Shown here: positions 1 through 9,889 of the stretch, one piece after another
Position numbering within the stretch: the first letter of the stretch is position 1
Layout of the letters: each line of letters starts with the position of its first letter
Assembly: GCF_900184035.1 (NCBI RefSeq)
Contig: NZ_FXWP01000013.1
Location: forward strand, 248,001-312,000
Reading direction: 5' to 3'
From: Kosakonia pseudosacchari
GTDB lineage: Bacteria; Pseudomonadota; Gammaproteobacteria; Enterobacterales; Enterobacteriaceae
DNA: 64,000 bases
Notes under the pieces: generated by a model
What the model saw: the letters and a program-made list of their open reading frames with translations, nothing else
What the model was told of the DNA's origin: nothing
Database searches by the model: none
Position numbers and translations under genes: made by a program

Positions 1-2
1 TT

Positions 3-2153
3 TATGATCGCTCGACGCTGATTGAAAGTGCAGTCGAAACGCTGACGCATAAATTGATCGAGGAATTTATCGTCGTAGCCCTGGTTTGTACGCTGTTCCT
101 GTTCCATTTCCGTTCGGCATTAGTGGCGATTGTGTCGCTGCCGCTGGGGATCCTCGGTGCGTTTATCGTCATGCATTACCAGGGTATTAACGCCAATATC
201 ATGTCGCTTGGCGGGATTGCGATTGCGATCGGCGCAATGGTGGATGCGGCGATTGTGATGATTGAAAACATGCACAAAGTAATGGAGCAGTGGCGACACG
301 ATAACCCGGATCGCCAGCCGACCAGTGCTGATTACTGGCGTTTTTCAGAACAGGCGGCAGTCGAAGTGGGACCGGCGCTATTTTGCAGCCTGCTGATCAT
401 CACCTTGTCGTTTATTCCGGTATTTTCGCTGGAAGCGCAGGAAGGGCGTATGTTCTCGCCGCTGGCCTTCACCAAGAGCTGGGCGATGGCAGTCGCGGCC
501 GGGCTTGGTATTACGCTGGTTCCGGTGCTGATGGGCTTGTTTATTCGCGGCAAGATCCCTGATGAGAAAGCCAACCCGATCAACCGGTTCCTGATCCGCA
601 TGTATGAGCCGCTGCTGGATAAAGTGCTGGAGTGGCCGAAAGCGACGCTGGCGGTGGCGCTATTGTTGTTGCTGGCAACGTTATGGCCGTTGAGCCGTCT
701 GGGCAGTGAGTTTATGCCGCCGCTCAACGAAGGCGATTTGCTGTATATGCCCTCGACGTTACCGGGGATCTCTGCGCGGGAAGCTGGGCGTTTATTGCAA
801 CAAACCGACCGGCTGATTAAAAGCGTGCCGGAAGTGGCGAGCGTGTTTGGTAAAGCAGGCAGAGCGGAGAGCGCGACCGATCCCGCGCCGTTAACCATGC
901 TGGAAACCACCATTCGCTTTAAGCCGCGCGATCAGTGGCGAGCGGGGATGACGCCGGAAAAACTGGTGGAAGAACTGGATAAAACCGTCAGGGTGCCGGG
1001 CATTGCCAATGTCTGGGTGCCGCCTATCCGTAACCGACTCGATATGCTGGCAACCGGGATCAAAAGCCCGGTGGGGATTAAGGTGAACGGCAATAATATT
1101 GCGGATATTGAACGTGTGGCGCAGCAAATCGAGCAGGTGGTGAAAACGGTGCCGGGTGTGACATCGGCGCTGGCCGAGCGTCTGGCGGGCGGGCGCTACG
1201 TCGATATCAACATTAACCGGCAGCAAGCCGCGCGCTATGGCGTGTCGGTAAAAGAGCTGCAATCTTTGGTTTCTACGCTGGTGGGTGGGGAAAACATTGG
1301 CGAAGTGCTACAGGGACGGGAGCGCTATCCCATCAATGTACGTTATCCGCGTGAAATCCGTGATAACGTTGATGATCTGCGCAAATTACCGGTGATCACT
1401 GAAAATGGCAGCCAGATTGCGTTAGGTGAACTGGCGGATATCGTGGTGAAAGAGGGGCCGCCGATGCTAAAAAGCGAGAATGCGCGCCTTTCGAACTGGA
1501 TCTACGTTGATCTGCGTGGTCGCGATTTGAAATCGGCTGTGGACGAGATGCAGCAGCGGGTAGCGCAGCAGGTAAAACTGCCGCAAGGGGTAACACTCTC
1601 GTGGTCCGGACAGTTTGAATATCTGGAACGTGCCACGGCAAAATTGAAAATCGTATTGCCGGTAACGTTAACGATTATCTTTGTCCTGTTATTTATTACC
1701 TTTAAGCGTATATCGGATGCCCTGTTAATAATGGGGACATTGCCCTTCTCGTTGATTGGCGGTGTCTGGTTATTGTGGCTGCTGGGATATAACTTATCCG
1801 TTGCGGGAGCTGTTGGTTTTATTGCTCTGGCCGGGGTGGCAGCGGAGTTCGGCGTTATTATGGTGCTCTATCTTAATCACGCGCTTGAGAAATATCTCAC
1901 GCGCGAGCCAGATGGCGGGAATAAGGTATTGCTACAGGCTATCCATGAAGGTGCGGTGCTCCGCGTGCGGCCAAAGGTGATGACGGTTGCGACGATTATG
2001 GCAGGGCTACTTCCCATTATGTGGGGCGGTGGCAGCGGTTCGGAGGTGATGAGCCGTATCGCCGCGCCTATGATTGGCGGCATGATAACAGCCCCTTTGC
2101 TGTCGATGTTGGTTATTCCGGCGGTTTATTTCTTACTACATCGCAAACGTTAG
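3..2153 (+). CDS. cusA: CusA/SilA-type Cu(I)/Ag(I) efflux RND pump, 5' end outside window
   Basis: Inner-membrane proton-driven pump of a tripartite CusCBA-type system that exports Cu(I)/Ag(I). The frame is open from the first bases, and the upstream codons still match the family, so the gene starts before the window. About 717 of roughly 1040 residues are visible: the second half of the N-terminal transmembrane bundle, the second periplasmic porter region and the C-terminal membrane helices. The three methionines corresponding to the Cu(I) ligands M573, M623 and M672 of E. coli CusA are all kept (codons at 747, 897 and 1044). This supports copper/silver rather than Zn/Co/Cd specificity. It ends 170 bp before pagP with no strong terminator. 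In E. coli K-12 the neighbour here is dcuC, so the position is unusual relative to that strain. Confidence 0.9.
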   Translation, partial: YDRSTLIESAVETLTHKLIEEFIVVALVCTLFLFHFRSALVAIVSLPLGILGAFIVMHYQGINANIMSLGGIAIAIGAMVDAAIVMIENMHKVMEQWRHDNPDRQPTSADYWRFSEQAAVEVGPALFCSLLIITLSFIPVFSLEAQEGRMFSPLAFTKSWAMAVAAGLGITLVPVLMGLFIRGKIPDEKANPINRFLIRMYEPLLDKVLEWPKATLAVALLLLLATLWPLSRLGSEFMPPLNEGDLLYMPSTLPGISAREAGRLLQQTDRLIKSVPEVASVFGKAGRAESATDPAPLTMLETTIRFKPRDQWRAGMTPEKLVEELDKTVRVPGIANVWVPPIRNRLDMLATGIKSPVGIKVNGNNIADIERVAQQIEQVVKTVPGVTSALAERLAGGRYVDININRQQAARYGVSVKELQSLVSTLVGGENIGEVLQGRERYPINVRYPREIRDNVDDLRKLPVITENGSQIALGELADIVVKEGPPMLKSENARLSNWIYVDLRGRDLKSAVDEMQQRVAQQVKLPQGVTLSWSGQFEYLERATAKLKIVLPVTLTIIFVLLFITFKRISDALLIMGTLPFSLIGGVWLLWLLGYNLSVAGAVGFIALAGVAAEFGVIMVLYLNHALEKYLTREPDGGNKVLLQAIHEGAVLRVRPKVMTVATIMAGLLPIMWGGGSGSEVMSRIAAPMIGGMITAPLLSMLVIPAVYFLLHRKR

Positions 2154-2324
2154 CCGTTTTTTTGCGCCTCTGTGAGGGGGCGCATCAAACCCTATTCTGT
2201 GTCAGGTGACGTAAATACTGCGATTATTCCGTAGGTTTTTTCAGAATTAATCCGATCTCGTTAAGGAACTATTCAGATAACATGCCCGAGAATAAACGTC
2301 GTTGCGTAATATGGAATAAGTACG

Positions 2325-2888
2325 GTGTCTGTAAATAAGAAAAATTTAGCTATTTTTTTGTCGTTATTTTGCCAGTTTTCGGTGGTTACCACAGCAGTTG
2401 CCGCAGAGGAATCCTGGTTCTCGAGTTTTACTGACAATGTGAAGCAAACCTGGCAGCAGCCAGAGCATTATGATCTCTATGTTCCTGCTATCACCTGGCA
2501 TGCGCGTTTCGCCTATGACAAGGAGAAAACGGACCGTTATAACGAACGTCCGTGGGGCGCGGGTTTTGGTCAGTCACGTTGGGACGAAAAAGGCAACTGG
2601 CACGGCCTTTATCTGATGGCGTTTAAAGATTCCTATAACAAATGGGAACCCATTGGCGGCTACGGGTGGGAGAAGACATGGCGTCCGCTGGCAGATGATA
2701 ACTTCCGTTTGGGGTTGGGTTACACGGCCGGGTTTACCGCGCGTGATAACTGGAAGTACATTCCCATTCCAGTGTTATTGCCGCTGGCATCTGTCGGTTA
2801 CGGCCCGGCGACTTTCCAGATGACTTACATTCCGGGCACCTATAACAACGGGAACGTTTACTTTGCCTGGATGCGCTTTCAGTTTTAG
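2325..2888 (+). CDS. pagP: Lipid A palmitoyltransferase PagP
   Basis: Outer-membrane beta-barrel enzyme that moves a palmitate from phospholipid to lipid A (or phosphatidylglycerol). This remodels the outer leaflet against cationic peptides. The protein is 187 aa with a signal peptide of about 26 residues. His59, Asp102 and Ser103 of the precursor correspond to the catalytic His33, Asp76 and Ser77 of mature E. coli PagP. The chain ends in aromatic Phe as barrel proteins do. The GTG start at 2325 is supported by a purine-rich ribosome site (GGAATAAG, 2313-2320). PagP is PhoP-controlled in relatives, but I could not find a convincing PhoP direct repeat in the 170 bp upstream. Confidence 0.97.
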   Translation: MSVNKKNLAIFLSLFCQFSVVTTAVAAEESWFSSFTDNVKQTWQQPEHYDLYVPAITWHARFAYDKEKTDRYNERPWGAGFGQSRWDEKGNWHGLYLMAFKDSYNKWEPIGGYGWEKTWRPLADDNFRLGLGYTAGFTARDNWKYIPIPVLLPLASVGYGPATFQMTYIPGTYNNGNVYFAWMRFQF

Positions 2889-3080
2889 CTGCAAATGCGG
2901 TGTTAACGCGATGTGCAAATTTTAATCATTGCCTAAAACGCGGAATAAACTCACTTTTGCAAAAAAGTTAGCGACATTTATCACTTTTTCACGAATAACG
3001 ACTGGACAAAAGTCGTCACAATTGTTGTACTGATACCCGACACAGCATTTGTGTCGATTTTTCATGTAAAGGTAATTTTG

Positions 3081-3290
3081 ATGTCTAAGATTAAAGGTAA
3101 CGTTAAGTGGTTTAATGAATCCAAAGGATTCGGTTTCATTACTCCGGAAGATGGCAGCAAAGACGTGTTCGTACACTTCTCTGCAATCCAGAGCAATGGT
3201 TTCAAAACCCTGGCTGAAGGTCAGCGCGTTGAGTTTGAAATCACTAACGGTGCCAAAGGCCCATCTGCTGCGAACGTAATGCCTGTTTAA
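3081..3290 (+). CDS. cspE: Cold shock-like protein CspE
   Basis: Small single-domain nucleic-acid chaperone of 69 aa that melts RNA structure, antiterminates transcription and is expressed constitutively in relatives. The OB-fold motifs RNP1 (KGFGFI) and RNP2 (VFVHF) are intact. I chose the ATG at 3081, not the in-frame ATG at 3051, because the family begins [11 protein letters not shown] and the spacer carries AAAGG just upstream. The 190-bp leader contains a perfect 7-bp stem (3038-3044 with 3050-3056) followed by a T run, a possible structured 5' UTR element. A strong terminator follows. Confidence 0.97.
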   Translation: MSKIKGNVKWFNESKGFGFITPEDGSKDVFVHFSAIQSNGFKTLAEGQRVEFEITNGAKGPSAANVMPV

Positions 3291-3320
3291 TTCAGCTACG
3301 TACGTACAGTAAGAATTCCA

Positions 3321-3346
3321 AAACCCGCCGTAAGGCGGGTTTTTTT
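3321..3346 (+). terminator. Rho-independent terminator of cspE
   Basis: Inverted repeat AAACCCGCC (3321-3329) / GGCGGGTTT (3334-3342) with a 4-nt loop, followed by a run of T on the plus strand. It lies 30 bp after the cspE stop. The A run on its left is short, so it is weaker in the crcB direction. Confidence 0.92.
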
Positions 3347-3352
3347 ATGCTT

Positions 3353-3736
3353 TCAATTTGCGTTAACCGAGGAAAACAGCCAAAACGCCAGAGCCGTCAT
3401 AGCTAACGAACCCAGCAGGTTTACCGCCACGTTAAGCAGCGCCCAGTTAATTCGCCCCTCTTGCAACAAAAACACCACTTCTGCGGAAAAGGTAGAAAAG
3501 GTAGTCAGACCGCCACAGAAACCGGTGGTTAACAACACTTTCCAGACGGGATCGATGTGCGTCATACGATTGAACCACGCTAACCCCATACCGATAATAA
3601 ACGCACCTAGCAGGTTGGCGGTAAGGGTACCAACAGGAATCACCTGATGTGCCGGATTAAGTTTCATGCTTAACATCCAGCGCGCTACACTGCCCGTTCC
3701 ACCGCCAATAAATACCGCTAAAAGAAGTTGTAACAC
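3353..3736 (-). CDS. crcB: Fluoride ion channel CrcB (Fluc)
   Basis: Small inner-membrane protein of 127 aa that forms a dual-topology dimer and lets toxic fluoride leave the cell. Four hydrophobic segments are visible, with the family signature [12 protein letters not shown] near residue 73. Length matches E. coli CrcB exactly. The start is GTG at 3736, chosen because the family begins [13 protein letters not shown]. The gene is divergent from ybeM with an 89-bp gap. I saw no fluoride riboswitch in that gap. Confidence 0.96.
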   Translation of the reverse strand: MLQLLLAVFIGGGTGSVARWMLSMKLNPAHQVIPVGTLTANLLGAFIIGMGLAWFNRMTHIDPVWKVLLTTGFCGGLTTFSTFSAEVVFLLQEGRINWALLNVAVNLLGSLAMTALAFWLFSSVNAN

Positions 3737-3825
3737 CGTGAGATCCTGCTATTTGATTTGTTAGAGTGTTGAGTTTAGCGTCGCGGCTATTTTCTGGCTA
3801 TGGTGACGAAGCGGGAGGACTTAAG

Positions 3826-4614
3826 ATGATTGTTGCAGCCGGACAATTTGCGGTCACGCCAGACTGGCGGACCAACGCGCAGACATGTGTTGCGTTGATG
3901 GCACAGGCGGCAGCGCGTCAGGCGTCGCTGCTGGTGCTGCCAGAGGCATTACTGGCAAGAGATGATGCTGACCCACACCTTTCGGTCAAATCGGCGCAGA
4001 CGCTGGATGGTGGCTTTCTGAGCCTGTTACGTACGGAGAGCCAGCGTAACGCGTTGACGACGGTGCTAACGGTGCATGTTCCGTCAACCGAGGGCAGGGC
4101 AGTTAATTCGCTGGTAGTATTGCGCGCTGGAGAGGTGATCGCGCAGTATGCCAAGCTGCATCTGTATGACGCGTTTAACATGCAGGAATCTGCGCGTGTG
4201 GACGCCGGGTGCGATATTCCTCCGTTGATTGAGGTGGAGGGTATGAAGGTCGGACTGATGACGTGCTACGATCTGCGTTTCCCGGAACTCGCTTTGTCGC
4301 TGGCGCTGCAGGGGGCAGAACTGCTGGTATTGCCTGCCGCCTGGGTACGTGGCCCGCTCAAAGAGCAGCACTGGGCGACGCTGCTATCGGCAAGGGCGCT
4401 GGATACAACATGTTATATTGTCGCGGCAGGCGAATGTGGCAACAAGAATATCGGGCAGAGCCGGGTCGTTGATCCGCAGGGCGTGACGGTTGCGGCGGCG
4501 GCGGAAGCACCTCAGTTGATTTTCGCCGAGGTCACGCCTGAACGCGTGGTGCAGACGCGCGAGAAACTACCGGTGTTACGTAATCGGCGTTTCGCTGTGC
4601 CGCATTTATTGTGA
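3826..4614 (+). CDS. ybeM: Deaminated glutathione amidase (nitrilase superfamily) YbeM
   Basis: Member of the carbon-nitrogen hydrolase family related to eukaryotic Nit1, which hydrolyses deaminated glutathione formed by transaminase side reactions. The protein is 262 aa with the complete Glu-Lys-Cys triad (Glu40, Lys110, Cys147 in [10 protein letters not shown]). The ATG at 3826 with GGGAGG 9 nt upstream is preferred over the in-frame TTG at 3766. In E. coli K-12 this gene is remembered as truncated, whereas here it is full length and undamaged. It is followed by tatE, apparently with its own promoter. Confidence 0.92.
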   Translation: MIVAAGQFAVTPDWRTNAQTCVALMAQAAARQASLLVLPEALLARDDADPHLSVKSAQTLDGGFLSLLRTESQRNALTTVLTVHVPSTEGRAVNSLVVLRAGEVIAQYAKLHLYDAFNMQESARVDAGCDIPPLIEVEGMKVGLMTCYDLRFPELALSLALQGAELLVLPAAWVRGPLKEQHWATLLSARALDTTCYIVAAGECGNKNIGQSRVVDPQGVTVAAAAEAPQLIFAEVTPERVVQTREKLPVLRNRRFAVPHLL

Positions 4615-4697
4615 TGTTTTTTTAAACAACACTTGATTCATCTCGTTACACATTGCTATTGTGTGCGCGCGTCGAATGACCGTTAATGAAGTCCGGT

Positions 4698-4703
4698 TAT
4701 AAT
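4698..4703 (+). promoter_or_regulatory. Candidate -10 element for tatE
   Basis: A perfect TATAAT lies 39 bp upstream of the tatE start in the ybeM-tatE gap. No convincing -35 is seen at 16-18 bp, so this is only a candidate. It would give tatE a transcript separate from ybeM. Confidence 0.4.
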
Positions 4704-4741
4704 AGCGTTTTATGCAGCCTGTTTTACGAAAGAAGGTATCT

Positions 4742-4936
4742 ATGGGTGAGATTAGTATTACCAAACTGCTGGTTGTGGCCGCACTGGTTGTTCTGCTGTT
4801 TGGAACCAAAAAATTGCGTACGCTCGGCGGTGACCTGGGCGCAGCCATCAAAGGCTTTAAAAAAGCCATGAATGATGATGATGCAGCGAAAAAAGCTGAC
4901 GAAGTCACAGCAGAAAAACTCTCTCACAAAGAGTAA
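4742..4936 (+). CDS. tatE: Twin-arginine translocase subunit TatE
   Basis: Minor TatA-like component of the Tat export machinery, which moves folded proteins across the inner membrane. The 64-aa protein has the family layout: a short N-terminal membrane helix (about residues 7-20), the [14 protein letters not shown] hinge, an amphipathic helix and a charged C-terminal tail. The start at 4742 gives the conserved [10 protein letters not shown]; the in-frame ATG at 4712 lies outside the conserved region. tatE stands alone here, apart from tatABC, as in E. coli. Confidence 0.95.
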   Translation: MGEISITKLLVVAALVVLLFGTKKLRTLGGDLGAAIKGFKKAMNDDDAAKKADEVTAEKLSHKE

Positions 4937-4954
4937 CAGCGGCTTTGACAGGCG

Positions 4955-4985
4955 AAAAAAAACCGGCGCAGAAGCCGGTTTTTTT
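4955..4985. terminator. Bidirectional terminator between tatE and lipA
   Basis: Stem AACCGGC (4961-4967) / GCCGGTT (4974-4980), flanked by an A run on the left and a T run on the right. It can therefore end transcription from both convergent genes. Confidence 0.93.
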
Positions 4986-5005
4986 GTCTGCAGTGTAAGC
5001 AAGTA

Positions 5006-5971
5006 TTACTTCACTTCAACGCCTTTTGCCTGCAGGTCTGCATGGTAAGAGGAACGCACAAACGGACCACACGCCGCATGGGTAAAGCCCATCGCCAGCG
5101 CTTCCTCTTTCATTTCATCAAATTCATCCGGGCTGACATAGCGCTGTACCGGCAGATGGTGGCGGCTTGGCTGTAGATATTGGCCTAGCGTCAGCATCGT
5201 CACGCCGTGACGGCGCAGATCGCGCATAACCTCGATGATCTCGGCGTTGGTTTCACCTAAGCCGACCATCAAGCCGGATTTTGTTGGGATTTCCGGATGC
5301 GCTTCTTTAAAACGCTCCAGAAGTTTCAGCGACCAGTTGTAATCGGCGCCCGGGCGAACCTGGCGGTAAATACGTGGCACGTTCTCCAGGTTGTGGTTAA
5401 ACACATCCGGTGGCGTGGCGGTGAGGATATCCAGCGCACGATCCATGCGACCACGGAAATCCGGCACCAGCGTTTCGATTTTAATCGATGGGCTTTTTTC
5501 GCGGATTGCGGTAATGCAATCCGCAAAATGCTGCGCACCACCATCACGCAGATCGTCACGGTCTACAGAGGTGATTACCACATAACGCAGCGCCATATCA
5601 GCAATGGTCTGCGCCAGTTTTTGCGGTTCGTTGGCATCGGGCGCCACAGGACGTCCATGTGCCACATCGCAGAATGGGCAACGGCGCGTGCAGATAGCAC
5701 CAAGGATCATAAAGGTTGCCGTACCGTGGTTGAAACACTCAGCGAGGTTCGGGCAGGAAGCCTCTTCGCATACAGAGTGCAGCCCATTTTTGCGCATGGC
5801 TGCTTTAATACCCTGGATACGGGAAGAGTCGGCCGGGAGTTTGATTTTCATCCATTCCGGTTTTCTTAACAGGGCTTCGCGTTCTGTCGCCACATTTTTA
5901 ACCGGGATAAGCGCCATTTTATCGGCATCGCGGTACTTAACACCGCGTTCCATCACAATGGGTTTACTCAT
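5006..5971 (-). CDS. lipA: Lipoyl synthase LipA
   Basis: Radical-SAM enzyme that inserts two sulfur atoms into protein-bound octanoyl groups, the last step of lipoate synthesis for pyruvate and 2-oxoglutarate dehydrogenases and the glycine cleavage system. The protein is 321 aa. Both iron-sulfur motifs are intact: the auxiliary cluster cysteines 68, 73 and 79, and the radical-SAM triad 94, 98 and 101 (CTRRCPFC). The RSSYH motif sits near the C-terminus. The gene is separated by ybeF from lipB, which makes its octanoylated substrate. Confidence 0.98.
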   Translation of the reverse strand: MSKPIVMERGVKYRDADKMALIPVKNVATEREALLRKPEWMKIKLPADSSRIQGIKAAMRKNGLHSVCEEASCPNLAECFNHGTATFMILGAICTRRCPFCDVAHGRPVAPDANEPQKLAQTIADMALRYVVITSVDRDDLRDGGAQHFADCITAIREKSPSIKIETLVPDFRGRMDRALDILTATPPDVFNHNLENVPRIYRQVRPGADYNWSLKLLERFKEAHPEIPTKSGLMVGLGETNAEIIEVMRDLRRHGVTMLTLGQYLQPSRHHLPVQRYVSPDEFDEMKEEALAMGFTHAACGPFVRSSYHADLQAKGVEVK

Positions 5972-6182
5972 AGCGTGCGTGTTCCAGTTGCGGATAACGA
6001 AGTAAGCATTTCAATTCAAATGAATGTTGTATTTATCAACTATTTTTGAATTAACTTGCGTGCAGTATACCATTGATGGGGGATAGAAAGCAGCCTGACA
6101 ACGGGGGCAATTTGTAAAATAGTTGTTGTTTTGTGCCAAATGCCCACTTAGGGTTAGCGCTCTCGCCTGGCACGGACGGGCG

Positions 6183-7136
6183 TTAAAAAGCCCGTCGGAT
6201 AACATTAATGACGCTTTCCAGTACCGGGTCGCGCAGGCTCAACTTATTGTAAAAGAGTGAGATTTCAAGACGCTCATTACTGATTGGCGGGTAATCAATT
6301 TCAACCAGCGGCCAACAGCCACTGAATAACTCAAACAGTCGCGCCGGCATTAGCCCCAGCATATCGCTGTTGCCGATCAGTGCCGCAATCGTAAACATAT
6401 TGTAACTGCTGAAGCTTACCTGACGCTCCGGGAAAAGATCCTGCACACGCTGGCGAAGGCCGCTAAGATTTTGCCCTTCCAGCATCAGCAGCGTGTGTTC
6501 GTACTGCTGCAAAACCTCTTCATTGATCGGCCCATTTAAACAAGGATGCCCTTTACGGCATACCAGCATGATACGGTCGCTATAAAGGACGTGATGATTA
6601 ATGGTACGAGAGCCTGCAATATGCGTATCAATAATTAAATCGGTTTGAAACTGGCTGAGCTGACTTTCCGCATCGTTAACGGGAATATTACGCATCATCA
6701 GATGCGGCGAACTCTCTTTTATTGCCTTGAAGATAACAGGTATAACTAATGCGCCAATCGATGGTGGCGTGCCGATGGTAATCGTACGTTGTTTGTCATA
6801 GCTGCCGGTCAGGTCTAATGCGCCAAGAATAGACTCCAGCCCCTGGCTGATATATTCGTGCAGATGGGAAGCATAAGCCGTAGGCGTCACGCCCTGGCCT
6901 TTACGAATGAAAAGCGGATCGGGAAATATTGCGCGTAATTTTTGAATGGACTGGCTAATTGCGGAAGGCGTTAAATTGAGCACTTTTGCCGCGTTGACTA
7001 TCCCTTTGTGAACATATACTGCCTCAAAAATAGTCAGTAAATTGAGATCAATATTGCGCAGTGTTCTGAAAACTTGCGGCTTATCATCGTCGGGGCGCAC
7101 GGTTATTCGCTTTTCCTGCAGGTTATTATTATCCAC
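6183..7136 (-). CDS. ybeF: LysR-family transcriptional regulator YbeF
   Basis: 317-aa LysR-type regulator between lipA and lipB, the same place and length as E. coli YbeF. A winged helix-turn-helix lies at about residues 28-87 (NIDLNLLTIFEAVY to DPLFIRKG), followed by the periplasmic-binding-like effector domain. The regulated target cannot be read from the sequence. The start appears to be GTG at 7136. A 7-bp inverted repeat (7152-7170) sits just upstream of the start and could be an autoregulatory site. A stem (6175-6181/6190-6196) spans the stop codon but has no T tract. Confidence 0.9.
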   Translation of the reverse strand: MDNNNLQEKRITVRPDDDKPQVFRTLRNIDLNLLTIFEAVYVHKGIVNAAKVLNLTPSAISQSIQKLRAIFPDPLFIRKGQGVTPTAYASHLHEYISQGLESILGALDLTGSYDKQRTITIGTPPSIGALVIPVIFKAIKESSPHLMMRNIPVNDAESQLSQFQTDLIIDTHIAGSRTINHHVLYSDRIMLVCRKGHPCLNGPINEEVLQQYEHTLLMLEGQNLSGLRQRVQDLFPERQVSFSSYNMFTIAALIGNSDMLGLMPARLFELFSGCWPLVEIDYPPISNERLEISLFYNKLSLRDPVLESVINVIRRAF

Positions 7137-7151
7137 GCTTGTGCTCCGTAT

Positions 7152-7170
7152 TCATTCAAAACCTGAATGA
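7152..7170. promoter_or_regulatory. Inverted repeat upstream of ybeF
   Basis: TCATTCA (7152-7158) and TGAATGA (7164-7170) are perfect inverted repeats with a 5-bp spacer, 15 bp before the ybeF start. The position suits a LysR-type autoregulatory operator or an mRNA hairpin. No binding evidence is available from sequence. Confidence 0.35.
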
Positions 7171-7406
7171 TAGTTGAATTTATTTTTTTTGTTGATTATT
7201 AACTTGGGTAAACATCCTGTCTCTCGTCATCATGACGTAGTTTTTTATCGCGAGGCCAGACAATACACGCAAAAAAGATTGGCCTGGAGCGCGTATACAA
7301 AGCCTGCCAACGTGCTTTAATACTAATTATCCCGACAGAGCAGGCAGGTTGAAAATAGAGAATATGGCTTCTATTGTAAAGCGCTAACAGGCCAAATAAA
7401 TACCTA

Positions 7407-7423
7407 CCCGCACAAAATGCGGG
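7407..7423 (-). terminator. Probable lipB terminator
   Basis: Stem CCCGCA/TGCGGG (7407-7412 / 7418-7423), 18 bp after the lipB stop. On the minus strand it is followed by a U-rich but interrupted tract, so it is a moderate rather than strong terminator. Confidence 0.55.
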
Positions 7424-7440
7424 CTTCTGTACATGATATA

Positions 7441-8082
7441 TTAAGCGCTCATATATTGATGTGGTGGATTGTTTAGTAGCGCTAAAAATTGCTGGGTAAG
7501 AATCGTCCTTAATTTATCCATATCGCTATTTTCCACCAGCTGGCTGACCTGCGTCATTTCCATACCAGCGTACCCGCAAGGGTTGATGCGCATAAAGGGT
7601 GTTAAATCCATATCGATATTCAGCGCCAGGCCATGGAATGAGCATCCTTTGCGGATGCGCAGACCCAGCGAACAGATTTTTTTGCCCTGCACATATACAC
7701 CCGGCGCGTCAGCGCGCGCCTGTGCGTTAATCCCGAGTGTTGCCAGCGTATTGATAACCGTATTTTCCAGCAGCGTGACAAGCTCGCGAACGCCCACTTT
7801 TCGCCGCTTCAGGTTAATTAAAACATACATTACCTGCTGGCCTGGCCCATGGTAGGTTACCTGACCGCCGCGATCGCTCTGGATCACCGGAATATCACCC
7901 GGAGCCAGCACATGTTCGGCCTTACCGGCCTGGCCTTGTGTAAAGACGGGATGGTGTTCTACCAGCCAGATTTCATCCGGCGTTGTCTCGTCGCGAGCAT
8001 CGGTGAATTCATGCATTGCCCGAGAAACAGGATCATAGGGCTGCAAGCCAAGATTGCGGATAAGAATGGTGTCCTGAGACAA
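7441..8082 (-). CDS. lipB: Octanoyl-[acyl-carrier-protein]:protein octanoyltransferase LipB
   Basis: Transfers octanoate from acyl carrier protein to the lipoyl domains of target enzymes, providing the substrate of LipA. The 213-aa length equals E. coli LipB. Catalytic Cys169 (NPCGYAG) and Lys135 (KKICSLG) are present, as is the [12 protein letters not shown] motif. The start is TTG at 8082; the ATG 8 bases further upstream is out of frame, so a weak start codon appears real. It lies 88 bp downstream of ybeD and is probably cotranscribed with it. Confidence 0.96.
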   Translation of the reverse strand: MSQDTILIRNLGLQPYDPVSRAMHEFTDARDETTPDEIWLVEHHPVFTQGQAGKAEHVLAPGDIPVIQSDRGGQVTYHGPGQQVMYVLINLKRRKVGVRELVTLLENTVINTLATLGINAQARADAPGVYVQGKKICSLGLRIRKGCSFHGLALNIDMDLTPFMRINPCGYAGMEMTQVSQLVENSDMDKLRTILTQQFLALLNNPPHQYMSA

Positions 8083-8170
8083 AACGGCATCCCCGGGGGA
8101 GAAAAAGAGTGGGGGAAGTATATCACAGCGAAGACGTTACCCGAATGGCTCCGGGTAACGTGATGAACAA

Positions 8171-8434
8171 TTACAGCACCATACGAACAATTTCGATATT
8201 GCCGAGTTCTTCGTACAGCGTCTCAACTTGCTCAATGTGCGTTGCGTTGATGGTGATGGATACCGAGTGGTAATTGCCTTTGCTGCTCGGTTTTACCTGC
8301 GGAGAGTAATCACCTGGCGCATGGCGCTGTACCACTTCAACCACCAGATCAACCAGCTCTGGTTTCGCCAGACCCATCACTTTGTAAGTAAAGGGAGTCG
8401 GGAATTCAAGCAGTTCTTTAAGATTGGTTTTCAT
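8171..8434 (-). CDS. ybeD: Conserved protein YbeD (UPF0250, ACT-like fold)
   Basis: 87-aa protein of the DUF493/YbeD family with a small alpha/beta fold resembling ACT regulatory domains. The ending [21 protein letters not shown] is typical. Its molecular role is unsettled. Conserved linkage to lipB suggests a link to lipoate metabolism, but that is inference. It is preceded by the dacA terminator, so it should be transcribed separately from dacA. Confidence 0.93.
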   Translation of the reverse strand: MKTNLKELLEFPTPFTYKVMGLAKPELVDLVVEVVQRHAPGDYSPQVKPSSKGNYHSVSITINATHIEQVETLYEELGNIEIVRMVL

Positions 8435-8458
8435 GTCAGCTCCGGCGTAAAAAATAAG

Positions 8459-8486
8459 AACTCCTGCCGCAAGGGCAGGAGTTTTT
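8459..8486 (-). terminator. Terminator of dacA (active both ways)
   Basis: Stem ACTCCTGCC (8460-8468) / GGCAGGAGT (8474-8482). On the minus strand it is followed by TTCTTATTTTTT. On the plus strand it is followed by five T. It separates dacA from ybeD. Confidence 0.88.
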
Positions 8487-8538
8487 CTGAGATGCTAAGT
8501 ATATGGGGATGGAAATCACACTTTCAAGTGTTCAATTT

Positions 8539-9750
8539 TTAGCCAAACCAGTGATGGAACATCAATTTAATGTAATCAATGATTTTACCGAAGAAATTGC
8601 CTTCCGGGATCTCCTGCAGTACCACCAGTGGGCGCTGTTCGATGGTTTTACCATCCAGCTGGAAATTAATAGAGCCAACCACCTGATTTTTCTGCAGCGG
8701 CGCGTGCAGCTCGCTGGTGTTCAGCACATAGCTGGCTTTCAGATCTTTCATGCGGCCGCGTGGAATGGTCAGGTAAACATCTTTATCAACGCCCAGCGAA
8801 GCGCGATCGCTGTCGCCAAACCATGCTGGCTCTGAAGCAAACTCTTTACCGGCTTTGATCGGGTTTACGGTTTCAAAGAAACGGAAGCCCCAGGTCAGCA
8901 GTTTCTTACTTTCGGTTTCACGGCCTTTAAACGTGCGACCACCCATCACAGCAGATATCAGGCGCATCTGGCCTTCGGTTGCCGATGCTACCAGGTTATA
9001 ACCCGCTTTATCGGTGTGACCGGTCTTAATACCGTCGACATTCAGGCTGTTATCCCACAGCAGGCCATTACGGTTGGTCTGACGAATGCCGTTAAAGGTG
9101 AACTCTTTCTCTTTATAAATGGCGTATTCGTTCGGTACATCGCGGATCAACGCCTGGCCAATCAGCGCCATGTCACGCGCGGAGCTGTACTGCCCATCGG
9201 CATCCAGGCCGTGTACGGTCTGGAAGTGGCTGTTTTGCAGGCCCAGCGCTTTAACATAGTTGTTCATCAGGCCGACAAACGCATCCTGGCTGCCCGCCAC
9301 ATAATCGGCCATCGCCACGCAGGCATCGTTACCGGATTGCAGGTTGATACCACGAATCAGCTGGGAAACCGGCACTTGCATACCAGGTTTCAGGAACATC
9401 AGCGAAGAACCACGGAACACCGGGTTGCCGGTGGCCCAGGCATCGTTACCAATCGTGACCAGATCGCTGTCTTTGAATTTGCCCGCTTTCATAGCCTGGC
9501 CAATGACATAACTGGTCATCATCTTGGTCAGACTTGCCGGATCGCGGCGCGCATCGGCGTTTTGCTCAGCGAGCACTTTGCCGGAGTTATAGTCGATCAG
9601 GATATAGGATTCCGCGTCAATCTGCGGAACACCCGGGATCATGGTCTTAATATTCAGGTCATCGGCATGCGCAGCGGAAAGAGAGGCTGCAGCCAGCGCC
9701 GTGGTGAGCGCCAGGCGCTGCATAAAACGAACGGAAAAAGTGGTCTTCAT
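8539..9750 (-). CDS. dacA: D-alanyl-D-alanine carboxypeptidase DacA (PBP5)
   Basis: Low-molecular-weight penicillin-binding protein that removes the terminal D-Ala from pentapeptides in murein and helps keep normal rod shape. The 403-aa precursor has a cleavable signal peptide (to about Ala29). The nucleophile Ser73 lies in SLTK (Ser44 in the mature enzyme), followed by SGN and KTG motifs. The C-terminal amphipathic helix (about residues 384-403, rich in Phe/Lys/Trp) anchors it to the outer face of the inner membrane. It follows rlpA with a 139-bp gap that should contain its promoter. Confidence 0.98.
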   Translation of the reverse strand: MKTTFSVRFMQRLALTTALAAASLSAAHADDLNIKTMIPGVPQIDAESYILIDYNSGKVLAEQNADARRDPASLTKMMTSYVIGQAMKAGKFKDSDLVTIGNDAWATGNPVFRGSSLMFLKPGMQVPVSQLIRGINLQSGNDACVAMADYVAGSQDAFVGLMNNYVKALGLQNSHFQTVHGLDADGQYSSARDMALIGQALIRDVPNEYAIYKEKEFTFNGIRQTNRNGLLWDNSLNVDGIKTGHTDKAGYNLVASATEGQMRLISAVMGGRTFKGRETESKKLLTWGFRFFETVNPIKAGKEFASEPAWFGDSDRASLGVDKDVYLTIPRGRMKDLKASYVLNTSELHAPLQKNQVVGSINFQLDGKTIEQRPLVVLQEIPEGNFFGKIIDYIKLMFHHWFG

Positions 9751-9889
9751 GGTCGAACAACGACATCCGTGATGGAGTTAAAAAAAGTGCCTTACTATAG
9801 CAAAAGCTATACTTGCAGGCATCTGACTTTCAGCATGACTTTGTTAATGTTGCTGACATAAGTTGACAAAGCCAGACGCCTTCGCAAGC

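Larger units (their letters stand above)
7137..7440. other. Intergenic region between ybeF and lipB (304 bp)
   Basis: Holds the ybeF upstream region with the inverted repeat at 7152-7170 and AT-rich sequence around 7175-7205, plus the lipB terminator near 7407-7423. No convincing ORF or RNA gene is seen in the rest. Confidence 0.5.

Noticed and set aside
747-1260. Possible loss of a Cu(I) ligand in CusA (Val in ARYGV where E. coli has Met)
   Set aside because: Counting back from the C-terminus of the E. coli protein as remembered shows that Met is about residue 738, not a ligand. The ligands M573, M623 and M672 are all retained here.
2154-2324. PhoP box upstream of pagP
   Set aside because: No pair of GTTTA-like half-sites with the required 11-bp period was found, so PhoP control is not claimed from sequence.
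3737-3825. Fluoride riboswitch upstream of crcB
   Set aside because: The 89-bp gap shows none of the conserved crcB-motif sequence and is shared with the divergent ybeM start.
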